Below are positions 16,034 to 25,200 of a stretch of 36,876 nt of DNA, piece by piece. The notes under the pieces are model-generated. The model ran no database searches. It saw nothing but the letters and a program-made list of their open reading frames with translations, and was not told the origin of the DNA. Source of the DNA: Bryobacteraceae bacterium (GTDB taxonomy: Bacteria > Acidobacteriota > Terriglobia > Bryobacterales > Bryobacteraceae); the NCBI GenBank assembly GCA_026129905.1, contig JAHCHE010000052.1:1-36876 (forward strand), written 5' to 3'. How positions within the stretch are numbered: the stretch's first letter is position 1; each line of letters opens with the position of its first letter. Position numbers and translations under genes: made by a program.

Positions 16034-17464
16034 TTATTCGACTGTGACGATGGCGCGGCGGTAGGCGAACAGGTTCGGTTCGCCCTTGTCCTTTACCTCG
16101 CAGACGACGTGGATCTCGCCTCTATCGGGCGCGGTGAAGCGCACGGAGGGGGTCGAGGCGCCCTGAAGGTCGAGGCGGCCGGTGAAACCGCTCGGCTCGC
16201 GGTAGACGAACCAGTTGAAGGAAAGCCGGTCGCCGTCGGGGTCTTTCGTTCCGGCGGCGCTCAGGCGCACGGACTTGCGGGGCTTCACGCGGATCCGCAG
16301 TACGTCGCGAGTTTTGTCGCCGTTGAGGACCACTACCGGGTTGTGATTGGCGCCGGAGTAAGCGGCGGCGACGCACCAGTCCAACCGGGTGGCGAAGTCG
16401 TTCTGGTAGGCTTCGCGCCAGCGCGCGACGGTCCATTTCCGGCGAACGGCGGCGTCGTCGGCGCCGGACCAGTGGGCGTCTTCGGCGTCGACGTAATGGC
16501 CGCCCTGATCGTGTTGGAAGCGGCCGCCCCAGCCGCCGTACTCCGGGTGGTCCGGATCGGAGAGGCCGTTCGGAAGGACATAGAACCACGAAGGCGTATC
16601 GCCTTCTTTCACGCCGGCGGTGTTGCGCGCGGAGCCGGGGTTCTGCTTGACCAACGGATATCCGGCGCCGAGCGGGCCGTGCCCCGTGCGAACGTTGCGA
16701 TCCGCCCACTCCTGCTGGGTGAGCGGGACGATGGCATCGCGGACGAGCTGTATTTCCGCGTGCCGGCCGCCCTTGGAGTCGTTCTGGTACATGCCTCGGA
16801 ATAGGGCGGTGAAGCGATCCATGCCGGGAGGGCCCGCCTCGACGTAGCGCAGATTGGGGAAATGCTCGCGGATCCACTCGCCCGTGCCCCTCTCGGCGCC
16901 CCAGGCGTCCTGGTCGGCGATGGCGTAGACGCGGAGCCGGGAAACGAACGCGTCGGTTTCCGGCCGCGAGCGCGTTTCGCGAACGTCGAGGAGAGCCTGC
17001 GCGAGGTCGTGAGCGCCGCCCCAGATGGCGATATGCAGCGGGGCGGACAAGGCGTCGGCGGCCGAAGTAATGAGCCGCGAGCCCGGCGTGGCGCGACCGG
17101 CGCCGAGATTCGGTTCGCCGCGCTGCGGGCTGCCGCTCCGGACGACGGAAAGGAGCTGTTCCGCGGGCGGATAGCCGGGAGCGTGCGTCGCGAGGCGGTC
17201 GCGAACGGCGGCGTAGTCGCCGACGATCTCCTCGATCAGCTCCGGGCGCGTTACGGCGCGGCCCACCTCGCCCGGCGTGCCGCTGGCGGAAGCAACGAGG
17301 CCCACAATATCGAACTCGTTCGCGTAGAGCATCAGGCGGCGCATGGACTGCTGGTCGTCCGGGTCGCCTCCGATGTCGGTGAGGACCAGCAGGCGGGGTC
17401 TCTGCGCCGGCGCGGCGGCCGCGAGCAGGACGAGCGTCAAATGCGCGGCAAGCAGGGTTCTCAC
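16034..17464 (-). CDS. Secreted DUF1593 nucleoside-hydrolase-like protein
   Basis: 476 residues from a GTG start at 17464. MRTLLAAHLTLVLLAAAAPAQ is a signal peptide. LLVLTDIGGDPDDQQS (Asp at residues 30, 34, 36 and 37) is the nucleoside-hydrolase-type metal-binding motif of the DUF1593 family; WGGAHDLAQALLD and YAIADQDAWG are further family landmarks. The last 90 residues form a beta domain with the motif GTKDPDGDRLSFNWFVY, as in PKD/cadherin-like C-termini of this family. Described relatives are secreted and linked to glycan degradation, but a substrate is not established. The start overlaps the stop of the UroD-like gene (GTGA, 17461-17464), which suggests one operon and coupled translation. 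Confidence 0.85.
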   Translation of the reverse strand: MRTLLAAHLTLVLLAAAAPAQRPRLLVLTDIGGDPDDQQSMRRLMLYANEFDIVGLVASASGTPGEVGRAVTRPELIEEIVGDYAAVRDRLATHAPGYPPAEQLLSVVRSGSPQRGEPNLGAGRATPGSRLITSAADALSAPLHIAIWGGAHDLAQALLDVRETRSRPETDAFVSRLRVYAIADQDAWGAERGTGEWIREHFPNLRYVEAGPPGMDRFTALFRGMYQNDSKGGRHAEIQLVRDAIVPLTQQEWADRNVRTGHGPLGAGYPLVKQNPGSARNTAGVKEGDTPSWFYVLPNGLSDPDHPEYGGWGGRFQHDQGGHYVDAEDAHWSGADDAAVRRKWTVARWREAYQNDFATRLDWCVAAAYSGANHNPVVVLNGDKTRDVLRIRVKPRKSVRLSAAGTKDPDGDRLSFNWFVYREPSGFTGRLDLQGASTPSVRFTAPDRGEIHVVCEVKDKGEPNLFAYRRAIVTVE

Positions 17465-18543
17465 ATTCCCACCAATGGCCTCAGGGCTTCCACTTCGCTC
17501 ATGCCGTTCACCATGATATTGAGGAACAGGCCGCGAGGCTCGAGCGAATCCATCAGCAGGCGCATTTCGTCCGGAGCGAAAGCGCCGCGTATCAATAGCG
17601 GCTTACCGGCGCGCTGAATTTGCTGGAAATAGGGGACCATTTCCGCTAGCGGCGGCCCTGCGGCGTCGTTGTTTACCTCGTAGCACTGGATCTCCTCGAT
17701 CTCGAGAATCGCGTCGAGGAGGAACATCGAGGTGGAATGCAGATGAATGAAGCTGCTGGGGAAATGCGCGGCAAGCATGCGATCCACCGGCTGGACGAAG
17801 CGGCGATAGAGGGCCGGCGAGTAGACGGCGGTGGCGTCCTCCTGCATGCGAATGATGGGTCCTGGCGCCCAGAGCGAATACTGCGCGTCGAAGTACCCTC
17901 CACAATACAACGGCAGACGGCGCCAGATCTCCTTGGTGATCTCGCGAAAAATTTCGCCCAGCCGGAACAATAACTCGGCCGATTTTTCCGGCTCGTCGGC
18001 AAGGTCGAGGATGCTTTCGCTGTGCCCGCGGAGGACGGCGTGGAGGTCTGTGGGGCCGATTTCCGGAGAATGGCTGACCGGGAACCGCCCGCCGGAAACC
18101 GCCGCCAAGGCATCCGCGAATTCCAGGTACTTGCGGTACCAGGGATTGCCGGCGTCGAGCCGGACCGCGAGGGCCTCGTCCCATGAGAGCCGCCGTTCGT
18201 CGCCGAGCACGTTCTGCGGCAGGATGCGCAACTTGCAGCCGAGCATGCCCGGAAGCCACGGCACGGCAACCTGGGCCGGGCAGGCGCCGCGAATCACGTC
18301 GTCATCGAGCGTCTCGCCCTCGCGCAGCATGCGGAGGTGATCCTCGACGAACGCGCCGATATCAATCATCTCCGGGGTGAGAAACTCGGCCGAACCCCAC
18401 GATTTGCAGGCGGAGAACTCGCCGAGGGGGAACCAGCCGATGAACGAGAAGCCGACCAGGGGACGGCGAACGTCGTCGAGATTCCAAAAGGCTCGGTAGC
18501 GGCCGACTTTGGCGGGGTGGTTTCCGAAAGCGGAAATGGACAT
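17461..18543 (-). CDS. Uroporphyrinogen decarboxylase (UroD)-like protein
   Basis: 360 residues from the ATG at 18543, where MSISAFGNHPAKVGRYRAFW begins; the frame extends further upstream but that part is Arg/Pro/Ser-rich and not protein-like. The sequence resembles the URO-D/methyltransferase barrel family: GRFPVSHSPEIGPTDLHAVLRG, YCGGYFDAQYSLWAPGP, FIHLHSTSMFLLDAILEIEEIQCYEVN (described in pieces), and a C-terminal LLIRGAFAPDEM. True haem-pathway UroD is unlikely because it lies in an operon with a secreted hydrolase-like protein. Relatives in Acidobacteria and Planctomycetes are abundant and mostly uncharacterised; some UroD-fold enzymes move methyl groups to corrinoids. The function here is unknown. 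It is divergent from the SRPBCC gene, with 161 bases between them. Confidence 0.78.
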   Translation of the reverse strand: MSISAFGNHPAKVGRYRAFWNLDDVRRPLVGFSFIGWFPLGEFSACKSWGSAEFLTPEMIDIGAFVEDHLRMLREGETLDDDVIRGACPAQVAVPWLPGMLGCKLRILPQNVLGDERRLSWDEALAVRLDAGNPWYRKYLEFADALAAVSGGRFPVSHSPEIGPTDLHAVLRGHSESILDLADEPEKSAELLFRLGEIFREITKEIWRRLPLYCGGYFDAQYSLWAPGPIIRMQEDATAVYSPALYRRFVQPVDRMLAAHFPSSFIHLHSTSMFLLDAILEIEEIQCYEVNNDAAGPPLAEMVPYFQQIQRAGKPLLIRGAFAPDEMRLLMDSLEPRGLFLNIMVNGMSEVEALRPLVGM

Positions 18544-18704
18544 GACCGTGCTCAGCCAATGTATGGCTACTCCAATATACCGGCTGGAGCGCCGGCCGGA
18601 TAGCGGGGCGGATCGCGCCGTAACATCCGCGGCTCGCGCGCTGTCCCCAAGGAGAACCGGCCGCAGCAGCAGCGGGCGTGCGTTCACTTGCAGGGGAGGG
18701 CGAT

Positions 18705-19478
18705 ATGGAGATCGAGAAACAACGAGACCGGATCGGCGGGGCCGATCGCTGGGCGTCTCTGGTCGGCGGCGGGGCGCTGGTGGCCTACGGGCTGACGCGC
18801 AACTCGCGGATGGGCAAAGCAATGGCGCTGGTGGGCGGCAGTTTCATCTACCGCGGGGTTACCGGAGAAGGGCGCCTTTATGAGGCGCTGAAGAATCGCG
18901 CCAAGAGCCTGCCGTATGGGAAGGGCATCAAGATCCGGCGCGCGGTGACGGTCAACAAGCCGGCGGGCGAATTGTACGAGTTCTGGCGGAATTTCGGGAA
19001 CCTGCCGCGGTTCATGCGCCACTTGGAGGCGGTGACGCCGCTTAGCGAAGGACGGTCGCGGTGGAGGGTGAAAGGGCCGGCGGGAAGAATCGTCGAATGG
19101 GACGCCGAGATCATCGCGGACACGCCGGGCGAGATGATCGGCTGGCGTTCGCTTCCGGACGCGGAGGTGGACAACGCCGGGTCGGTGCGTTTTGAGCGGG
19201 CGCCGGGCGGGCGCGGCACAATTGTCCGGGTGCAGCTTCAGTACAATCCGCCGGGCGGACGGGCGGGCGCATTTTTCGCGAAACTGCTGGGCAAGAATCC
19301 CGACCACCAACTGCACGGGGACCTGATGCGGTTCAAGCAGGTCATGGAAGCCGGCGAGATTCCGACGACGGAAGGGCAACCGACCGGACGGGGAAAGCGC
19401 CGGCGAGTAGAAGCGCCGGAGACAAGTGGGGGCTCGATGCGCGAATTCGAGCACGCCCGGGAAGGAGCGATTTCATGA
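18705..19478 (+). CDS. DUF2892-SRPBCC family protein
   Basis: The ATG at 18705 is preferred because AGGGGAGG lies just ahead (18692-18699). Of the 257 residues, the first 60 contain a hydrophobic DUF2892-like hairpin ([19 protein letters not shown], then [14 protein letters not shown]). Residues 80-230 match the SRPBCC/polyketide-cyclase fold: [77 protein letters not shown] basic tail follows. It probably binds a hydrophobic ligand at the membrane. Its TGA overlaps the ATG of the alcohol dehydrogenase by four bases. SRPBCC/Zn-ADH pairs recur in soil bacteria, often as stress genes; this is from memory. Confidence 0.82.
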   Translation: MEIEKQRDRIGGADRWASLVGGGALVAYGLTRNSRMGKAMALVGGSFIYRGVTGEGRLYEALKNRAKSLPYGKGIKIRRAVTVNKPAGELYEFWRNFGNLPRFMRHLEAVTPLSEGRSRWRVKGPAGRIVEWDAEIIADTPGEMIGWRSLPDAEVDNAGSVRFERAPGGRGTIVRVQLQYNPPGGRAGAFFAKLLGKNPDHQLHGDLMRFKQVMEAGEIPTTEGQPTGRGKRRRVEAPETSGGSMREFEHAREGAIS

Positions 19479-20695
19479 AAGCGGTGTGCTGGAACGGAAC
19501 CAACGACGTCCGGGTGGAAACCGTGCCGGATCCGAAGCTGCTGAATCCCCGAGACGCCATCGTCAAAGTGACGCTGACAGCGATCTGCGGCTCGGACCTG
19601 CACCTTTACGACGGCTACATTCCGGGGATGAAGGCGGGCGACATTCTCGGCCACGAGTTCATGGGCGAAGTGGTGGAGAAGGGCTCGGCGGTGCACAACC
19701 TGGAGATCGGCGACCGCGTTGTGGTCCCGTTCGCCATCTCGTGCGGGCGGTGCTTTTTCTGCGAACGCCAGTACTGGTCGCTGTGCGACAACTCCAATCC
19801 GAACGCGTGGGTGCTAGAGAAGCTGTACGGCGAGTCCGGCGGCGGGCTGTATGGATACTCGCATTTGTACGGAGGCTACGCGGGCGGACAGGCGGAGTAC
19901 GTGCGCGTTCCGTTCGCCGACGTGGGACCGCTGAAGGTCTCCAACGGCGCGGGACATCTGCGGGACGACCAGGTTCTGTTCCTGTCCGACATTCTGCCGA
20001 CGGGCTACATGGCGGCCGAGAACTGCAACATACAGCAGGGCGACGTCGTGGCGGTGTGGGGCTGCGGTCCGGTGGGACAGTTCGCCCTGCGAAGCGCGAT
20101 GATGCTGGGCGCCGAGCGGGTGATTGGGATCGACCGGTTTGAAGAGCGCCTGGAGATGGCCCAGCGGTTCGCCAACGCGCAAACGATCAACTACGAAAAG
20201 ACTCCCGACGTGGTGGAGGAATTGAAGCAGATGACCGGCGGCCGGGGTCCGGACCACTGCATCGACGCGGTAGGCATGGAGGCTCACGGGACCAGCGTAG
20301 CCGCAATCTACGATCGGGCCAAGCAGGCGGTGCGGCTGATGACCGATCGACCGACGGCGCTGCGCCAGGCGATTCAGGCCTGCCGCAAGGGCGGGACGGT
20401 GTCGATCCCGGGCGTCTACGGCGGGTTTCTCGACAAATTTCCGCTGGGCGCCGCTTTCGCCAAGGGACTGACGATGAAGATGGGGCAAACGCACGTGCAC
20501 AAATATATGCGGCCGCTGCTGGACCGCATTGTCAACGGCGAGATCGACCCGTCGCTGGTCATCACGCACCGCGCGGCGCTGTCGGACGCGCCCGAGGCGT
20601 ACGAGACGTTCAAGAACAAGCAGGACGCCGCGATCAAGTTCGTCCTGACTCCGGACGGGGCGGGACGGGGACAATATCGTCCCGAGGGCGCCTGA
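19475..20695 (+). CDS. Zinc-dependent alcohol dehydrogenase (formaldehyde dehydrogenase-like)
   Basis: 406 residues, MDR superfamily. Catalytic zinc ligands: C38 (AICGSD), H60 and E61 (GHEFMG). The structural zinc lobe is [15 protein letters not shown] with four correctly spaced cysteines. NAD(P) binding: [20 protein letters not shown]. The insertion after the structural zinc ([21 protein letters not shown]) and the length of about 400 residues fit the glutathione-independent formaldehyde-dehydrogenase-like branch, although many members act on other alcohols. It is translationally coupled to the SRPBCC gene upstream and one base from the SDR gene downstream, so the three form an operon for oxidising or detoxifying an alcohol or aldehyde. 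Confidence 0.9.
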   Translation: MKAVCWNGTNDVRVETVPDPKLLNPRDAIVKVTLTAICGSDLHLYDGYIPGMKAGDILGHEFMGEVVEKGSAVHNLEIGDRVVVPFAISCGRCFFCERQYWSLCDNSNPNAWVLEKLYGESGGGLYGYSHLYGGYAGGQAEYVRVPFADVGPLKVSNGAGHLRDDQVLFLSDILPTGYMAAENCNIQQGDVVAVWGCGPVGQFALRSAMMLGAERVIGIDRFEERLEMAQRFANAQTINYEKTPDVVEELKQMTGGRGPDHCIDAVGMEAHGTSVAAIYDRAKQAVRLMTDRPTALRQAIQACRKGGTVSIPGVYGGFLDKFPLGAAFAKGLTMKMGQTHVHKYMRPLLDRIVNGEIDPSLVITHRAALSDAPEAYETFKNKQDAAIKFVLTPDGAGRGQYRPEGA

Positions 20696-20696
20696 G

Positions 20697-21752
20697 TTGC
20701 GGGGGAACGGGAGACGCGGTGCGCTGATCATGGGCGGGGTGGGCGCCGGGCTGGCGACAGCCGGCGTCCTGCTGCTGAAACGGAAGGAACCGGACCTGCG
20801 GGGACAAGTGGCGCTGATCACGGGCAGTTCCCGCGGGCTCGGGTTCCTGCTGGCGCGGGAATTCGCCGCGCGCGGCTGCAAGCTGGTGATCTGCGCGCGG
20901 GACGAAATGGAACTCCAGCGGGCGCGGCGGGACCTGGAGCAGAGCGGCGCCGAAGTACTGGCGGTCGGTTGCGACACAACCGACCAAAGCCAGGTGGAGA
21001 GCATGGTGGCGGAATCGCGGCGGCGCTACGGCGGTATCGACATACTGGTGAACAACGCCGGCGCGATACAGGTGGGGCCGATCCACTCGATGACATTGGA
21101 GGACTTCGAAGAGGCGCTGAAGCTGATGTTCTGGGGAGCGGTATACGCGACGCTGGCGGTGCTGCCGGAAATGGTCGAGCGCAAGAGCGGCCGGATCGTG
21201 AACATCACCTCGATCGGCGGCAAGGTCAGCGTGCCGCATCTGGCGCCCTACAGTTGCGCGAAGTTCGCGGCGGTAGGGCTCTCCGAGGGGCTGCGTGCGG
21301 AACTGAAGCATACCGGGGTCCGCGTGGTTACGATCGTGCCGGGCCTGATGCGAACCGGTTCGTTCCTGAACGCGTATTTCAAGGGCGACCAGGAAAGCGA
21401 GTTCCGTTGGTTCAGCCTCGGCGCCACGCTGCCGCTCATTTCGATGGACGCCGAGCGGGCTGCGCGGCAGATCGTGCGCGCGACGGCTCGAGGGGATTCC
21501 GAGCGCATCCTTTCGCTGCCGGCGGCGGCGCTGGCGCGGTTCCACGGGGTGTTTCCCGGCCTCACTTCCGAACTTTTGAGCTGGACCAACCGGCTGATTC
21601 TACCCGCGGGCGATGGCAAGCAAAAAGCGCGAGGCATGGATCTGGCGGAGCAGATGCGCTCGCGGTTATTCGATGCGCTGACGAGCCTGGGGAGATCGGC
21701 GGCGGAGCGCTTTCACCAATACCCCGGACCGGTAGCGGTAAAGCAGGCGTAA
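20697..21752 (+). CDS. Short-chain dehydrogenase/reductase with N-terminal membrane segment
   Basis: 351 residues from a TTG at 20697, one base after the upstream stop; an in-frame ATG at 20730 is an alternative start. IMGGVGAGLATAGVLLL is a likely membrane anchor. The classical SDR core follows: TGSSRGLG at 42-49, NNAG at 119-122, S172 in NITSIGG, and Y185xxxK189 in YSCAK. PGLMRTGSF follows the active site. A C-terminal extension of about 70 residues ends FHQYPGPVAVKQA. It is probably an NADP-dependent oxidoreductase working with the coupled alcohol dehydrogenase; the substrate is unknown. No terminator was recognised after the gene, and the next feature is an opposing pseudogene. Confidence 0.88.
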   Translation: MRGNGRRGALIMGGVGAGLATAGVLLLKRKEPDLRGQVALITGSSRGLGFLLAREFAARGCKLVICARDEMELQRARRDLEQSGAEVLAVGCDTTDQSQVESMVAESRRRYGGIDILVNNAGAIQVGPIHSMTLEDFEEALKLMFWGAVYATLAVLPEMVERKSGRIVNITSIGGKVSVPHLAPYSCAKFAAVGLSEGLRAELKHTGVRVVTIVPGLMRTGSFLNAYFKGDQESEFRWFSLGATLPLISMDAERAARQIVRATARGDSERILSLPAAALARFHGVFPGLTSELLSWTNRLILPAGDGKQKARGMDLAEQMRSRLFDALTSLGRSAAERFHQYPGPVAVKQA

Positions 21753-21771
21753 ATCGGACACTTCAGCGATT

Positions 21772-22208
21772 TTACAGGCGCTCGATCTCGCCTTGGAGCT
21801 TTTGCGCCTCCTCTCCTGATGCGTTTTCGACAGCCATTGCGAGAAGCAGTACCCTGTATTGCTGTAACCATATCGGGAGCCGGGCCGCGCGAAACGCGTG
21901 TGATGCGTTCGCAGCGCATTCACGACGCCGCGCTCGCGAAGCTTCGGACGGTTGATGCCCAGGTCCCCCACGTCCGGAATACCGGAGGCGTGGGTAAGCA
22001 GATGGCGAATCGTAATGCCCGGCGTCGCTCCGGCGAGTTCTGTCACGTGGCGTTCCACGAGGTCGTCGTAGCGGAGTTTCCCCTGCTCGGCCAACATCAT
22101 GATTGCCATCGCCGTGAATCCTTTCGCCGCGGATGCGAGCAGTGCCCGCGCCTCAGCAGGTGGTGACGCCGGCAGCCCGGCTTTCAAACCGGCGCCCGTT
22201 GGGAGCAT
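21772..22208 (-). pseudogene. Truncated, frameshifted beta-lactamase-family serine hydrolase
   Basis: From ATG 22208 the minus strand encodes ASAAKGFTAMAIMMLAEQGK, with SAAK fitting the SxxK nucleophile motif, then ITIRHLLTHASGIPDVGD and SRYGYSNTGY, the YxN motif. These are landmarks of class-C beta-lactamase/penicillin-binding-protein-like hydrolases. Near 21850 the frame shifts: the other frame continues LLLAMAVENASGE and then stops at 21772-21774. The usual N-terminal domain start and the last 150 or more residues (with the HxG motif) are missing. It is a remnant of about 145 codons and is not expected to be active. Its 5' end reaches to within 21 bases of the GMC gene start. Confidence 0.78.
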
Positions 22209-22229
22209 ACTACTTCAACGGAGGGTTCG

Positions 22230-25200
22230 ATGCTTTCCAAGAACTGGGACCTGCGCAAAGCGACTTATGACTTTGTGGTTGTAGGCTCGGGCTACGGCGG
22301 CGCGATCGCGGCAGCCCGGCTCGCCAATGCGGATCTGAACCCCAAGCCGTCGGTCTGCCTTCTCGAACGGGGCCGGGAATGGGAGGTGGGACGCTTCCCC
22401 GACACCCTCGACGGCGTCCTGCGAGAACGGCGAAGCGCCGTCAATCCGCTGGGGCTTTACGAATTCCTCACGTACCGGGATCTTTCTGTCGTCAAGGGGT
22501 CGGGGCTTGGCGGAACGTCGCTGGTGAACGCGAACGTCGCCATCGAACCAGACGAGGACGTTTTTGGGCGCGCCGGCTGGCCGTCCGGAGTGACGCTTGA
22601 CGTCCTGCGGCCGTACTACGCCCGTGCGCGCTCGGTTCTTGCCGCGAGAAGCCATCCGCGGGCATTTGAGCTGCTCAAAGTGCAGGCGCTCGGCCGCCGC
22701 GGGCGGCAGATCGATCTTCCGGCCGGCGCCTTGGAGATCGCCGTCAATTTCGATATCGATGGCGTGAACCCGCACGGAGTACCGCAGAAGCCTTGCATCG
22801 ATTGCGGCGATTGCGTCACCGGATGCAATGTCGGCGCCAAAAACACGCTGTGCATGAACTATCTGCCCATGGCGCGCAACGGCGGGACCGACATCTTCAC
22901 GCAGACGGAGGTCGAGTGGGTTGAGAAGCTCGCGGCCGGAGGCTGGCGTATCCATGGCCGGCATTTCTCCAGCCCGCTCGCCGGCCACGCCTTCACGCTG
23001 GACGCGGCCAACGTGATTCTGGCGGCCGGATCGATCAACACCACCGGGATTCTGCTGCGATCCGCGACTCGCTCGCTGGATCTGTCTCCGGCCCTCGGAA
23101 CCCGCTTCGGCGCCAACGGCGATTTCTTCGGACTGGCCTACAACGGCGACTTCCGCACCAACGTTCTGGGCTTCGGCAACCGTCCCGGCAGCCCCAGGGC
23201 GGCGTTCGCGCCGGGACCCTCCATTGTCGCTGCGCTGCGCTGCAACGGCGGCGCACCGGTCGACGCGCGGTTCACCATCGAGGACCTGTCGTTCCCCAGC
23301 CCGTACGTCAACGCCGCGAAGGCCACATTCGCCTTGCTGCGGGGCGAGGACACCGACTCGGGCGACGAAGCCGAAGAATGGCGCCGCGTGCTGAGGGATC
23401 TGAATCCTTTTGCGCCGGCGCAACCGGACGGCGCTATGAATCACACGATGCTGTACCTGTGCATGGGCTTCGACGACGCGGGCGGCGTAATCGAGTTTCA
23501 GACGCCGTGGTGGGATCCCGGCGGCCGCCTGGATATCGTCTGGGAAGGCGCCGGACGCCAGCCGCTGTTCACCCGCATCAACGAGGAACTCCGCCGGCAC
23601 GCCCAAGCGCAGGGCGCCGGTTTCATCCCCAACCCGCTGTGGACCGTCTTCAACGTCCGGCATTTAACCACTGCCCATCCCCTGGGCGGCTGCCCGCTGG
23701 GCGACGACTATCGTCAGGGGGCTGTCGATGAGTACGGCCGCGTCTACTCCGGCGACGGAAGCGTCCACGAAGGCTTGTACGTCGCCGACGGCGCGCTGAT
23801 CCCCGCCGCGCTCGGCGTGAATCCATTCCTGACGATTTGTGCGCTGGCGGAACGGATCGTCGAACGGAAAATCTTCGAGATGCAGGGTTTGCGCTACCCT
23901 GCTCCGCCGGTCGCGGTGAGCTTCTCGATGGCCGATCCCGTCGAGGCGGCTCGTATGGCCGAGGCCGAACTGGAGCGTCTGTTTCGCGCGGCGCCGGGGT
24001 TCGGCAGTGACGCGTTGTGGAACGCCGCGCCCCGCCAGGTGGACCGCGACGAGAAACGCATCCGTGGCGGCGGATTCTGGAAAGGCTTCCTGCCACCGGG
24101 CGTGACCCTCGGCCCCATGGCCGCCGCCTGGTTCACCGGTTTTCGATTCGGGTTTTCGAGTCCGCCATACGGGGGCGTCACCGAGTTCGGCGGAGACCGC
24201 GCCCGCTTTACGCTAGAAGAGATTGGGCCGCCGGACCGCGCTGGCGATCTGCCGGCGGGCCGCTATGCTTTGCTGCGATACGTCGATCCACCCTGGCAAA
24301 ACTACTACGTTGTTGTGAAAGCGATCCACGACGGCCTGCTGATCGGGCGCGTCTACCACGGCGCGTACCCCGACGGAATCCGCCTCTTCACCTTCCCCAT
24401 GACGCGCGTTTACGGCTTCCAGGCGATGACGGTGGAAGACCATCGGGAGTTGTGGGAGGCCGCGCCGGTTACCTCGCAGGAGGAACTCCGCGGCGTCTGG
24501 CGCATGGACGCGATCTCCCACGCCAACCAGGCGCGGAGCGTCGCGTACGTTGACTTCTCTCCGAAAGCGGACGGGCGCCTCGAGAGCGGCATCCAAGTGC
24601 TCGGCCTGGCCGAAGCGGTTCTGATCCCCGGCTTCGTGGCGGGCCATTTCGACCGCGACGATATCGGCGCGTTTCGCGACGAAATCCGCAAACTGGACGA
24701 CGATCTGATGGTCGGCCGCTACGTCGTCAGGCTGCCGGCCGGCGGCGCGCCGCTGTTTCCCGGCATTTCGTTCGGCATCTTCCATCCCGAAGGCGACGCC
24801 CAGGATCGGCGGTTCGCCTTTTGCTACCTGCTGCGCCGCGTCAGAAGTCCGGAGACGGCGGCGAACCGGTTTGCGCAGGCGCTCCTGGATACGCGGTCGC
24901 CGGACGGCGTCGGCTTGACGGCGAACGAAACAATGGTAGGCCGGTTTGAGGCCGCGGGCGCCTCGCCCGGCCGCTTCGCGGAGATCGCGCTGCTGCTACG
25001 AATTGAGATCCCGGATCTGAATGCCTTCCTCGACTCTCCGTCGCACGAAGCCACGCTGGCAGGCTCGGTTGCCTTTGGCGACTTCGAGGGCGCCGGTCCG
25101 GCGAGATTCCCGGTCGACGGGCGACGCAGCATCTTCCGCTGCGTCCCGGCGAACGAGGCGAACCACCTGGCGGAAATGCGATATCAGGTCGAATTTTCCG

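Noticed and set aside
18544-18822. Upstream extension of the UroD-like protein
   Set aside because: The extra 93 residues are Arg/Pro/Ser-rich and run into the divergent control region; the family-like sequence starts at 18543.
22215-23663. 482-codon minus-strand frame opposite the GMC oxidoreductase
   Set aside because: Antisense shadow; the sense frame has FAD and active-site motifs across the same span.
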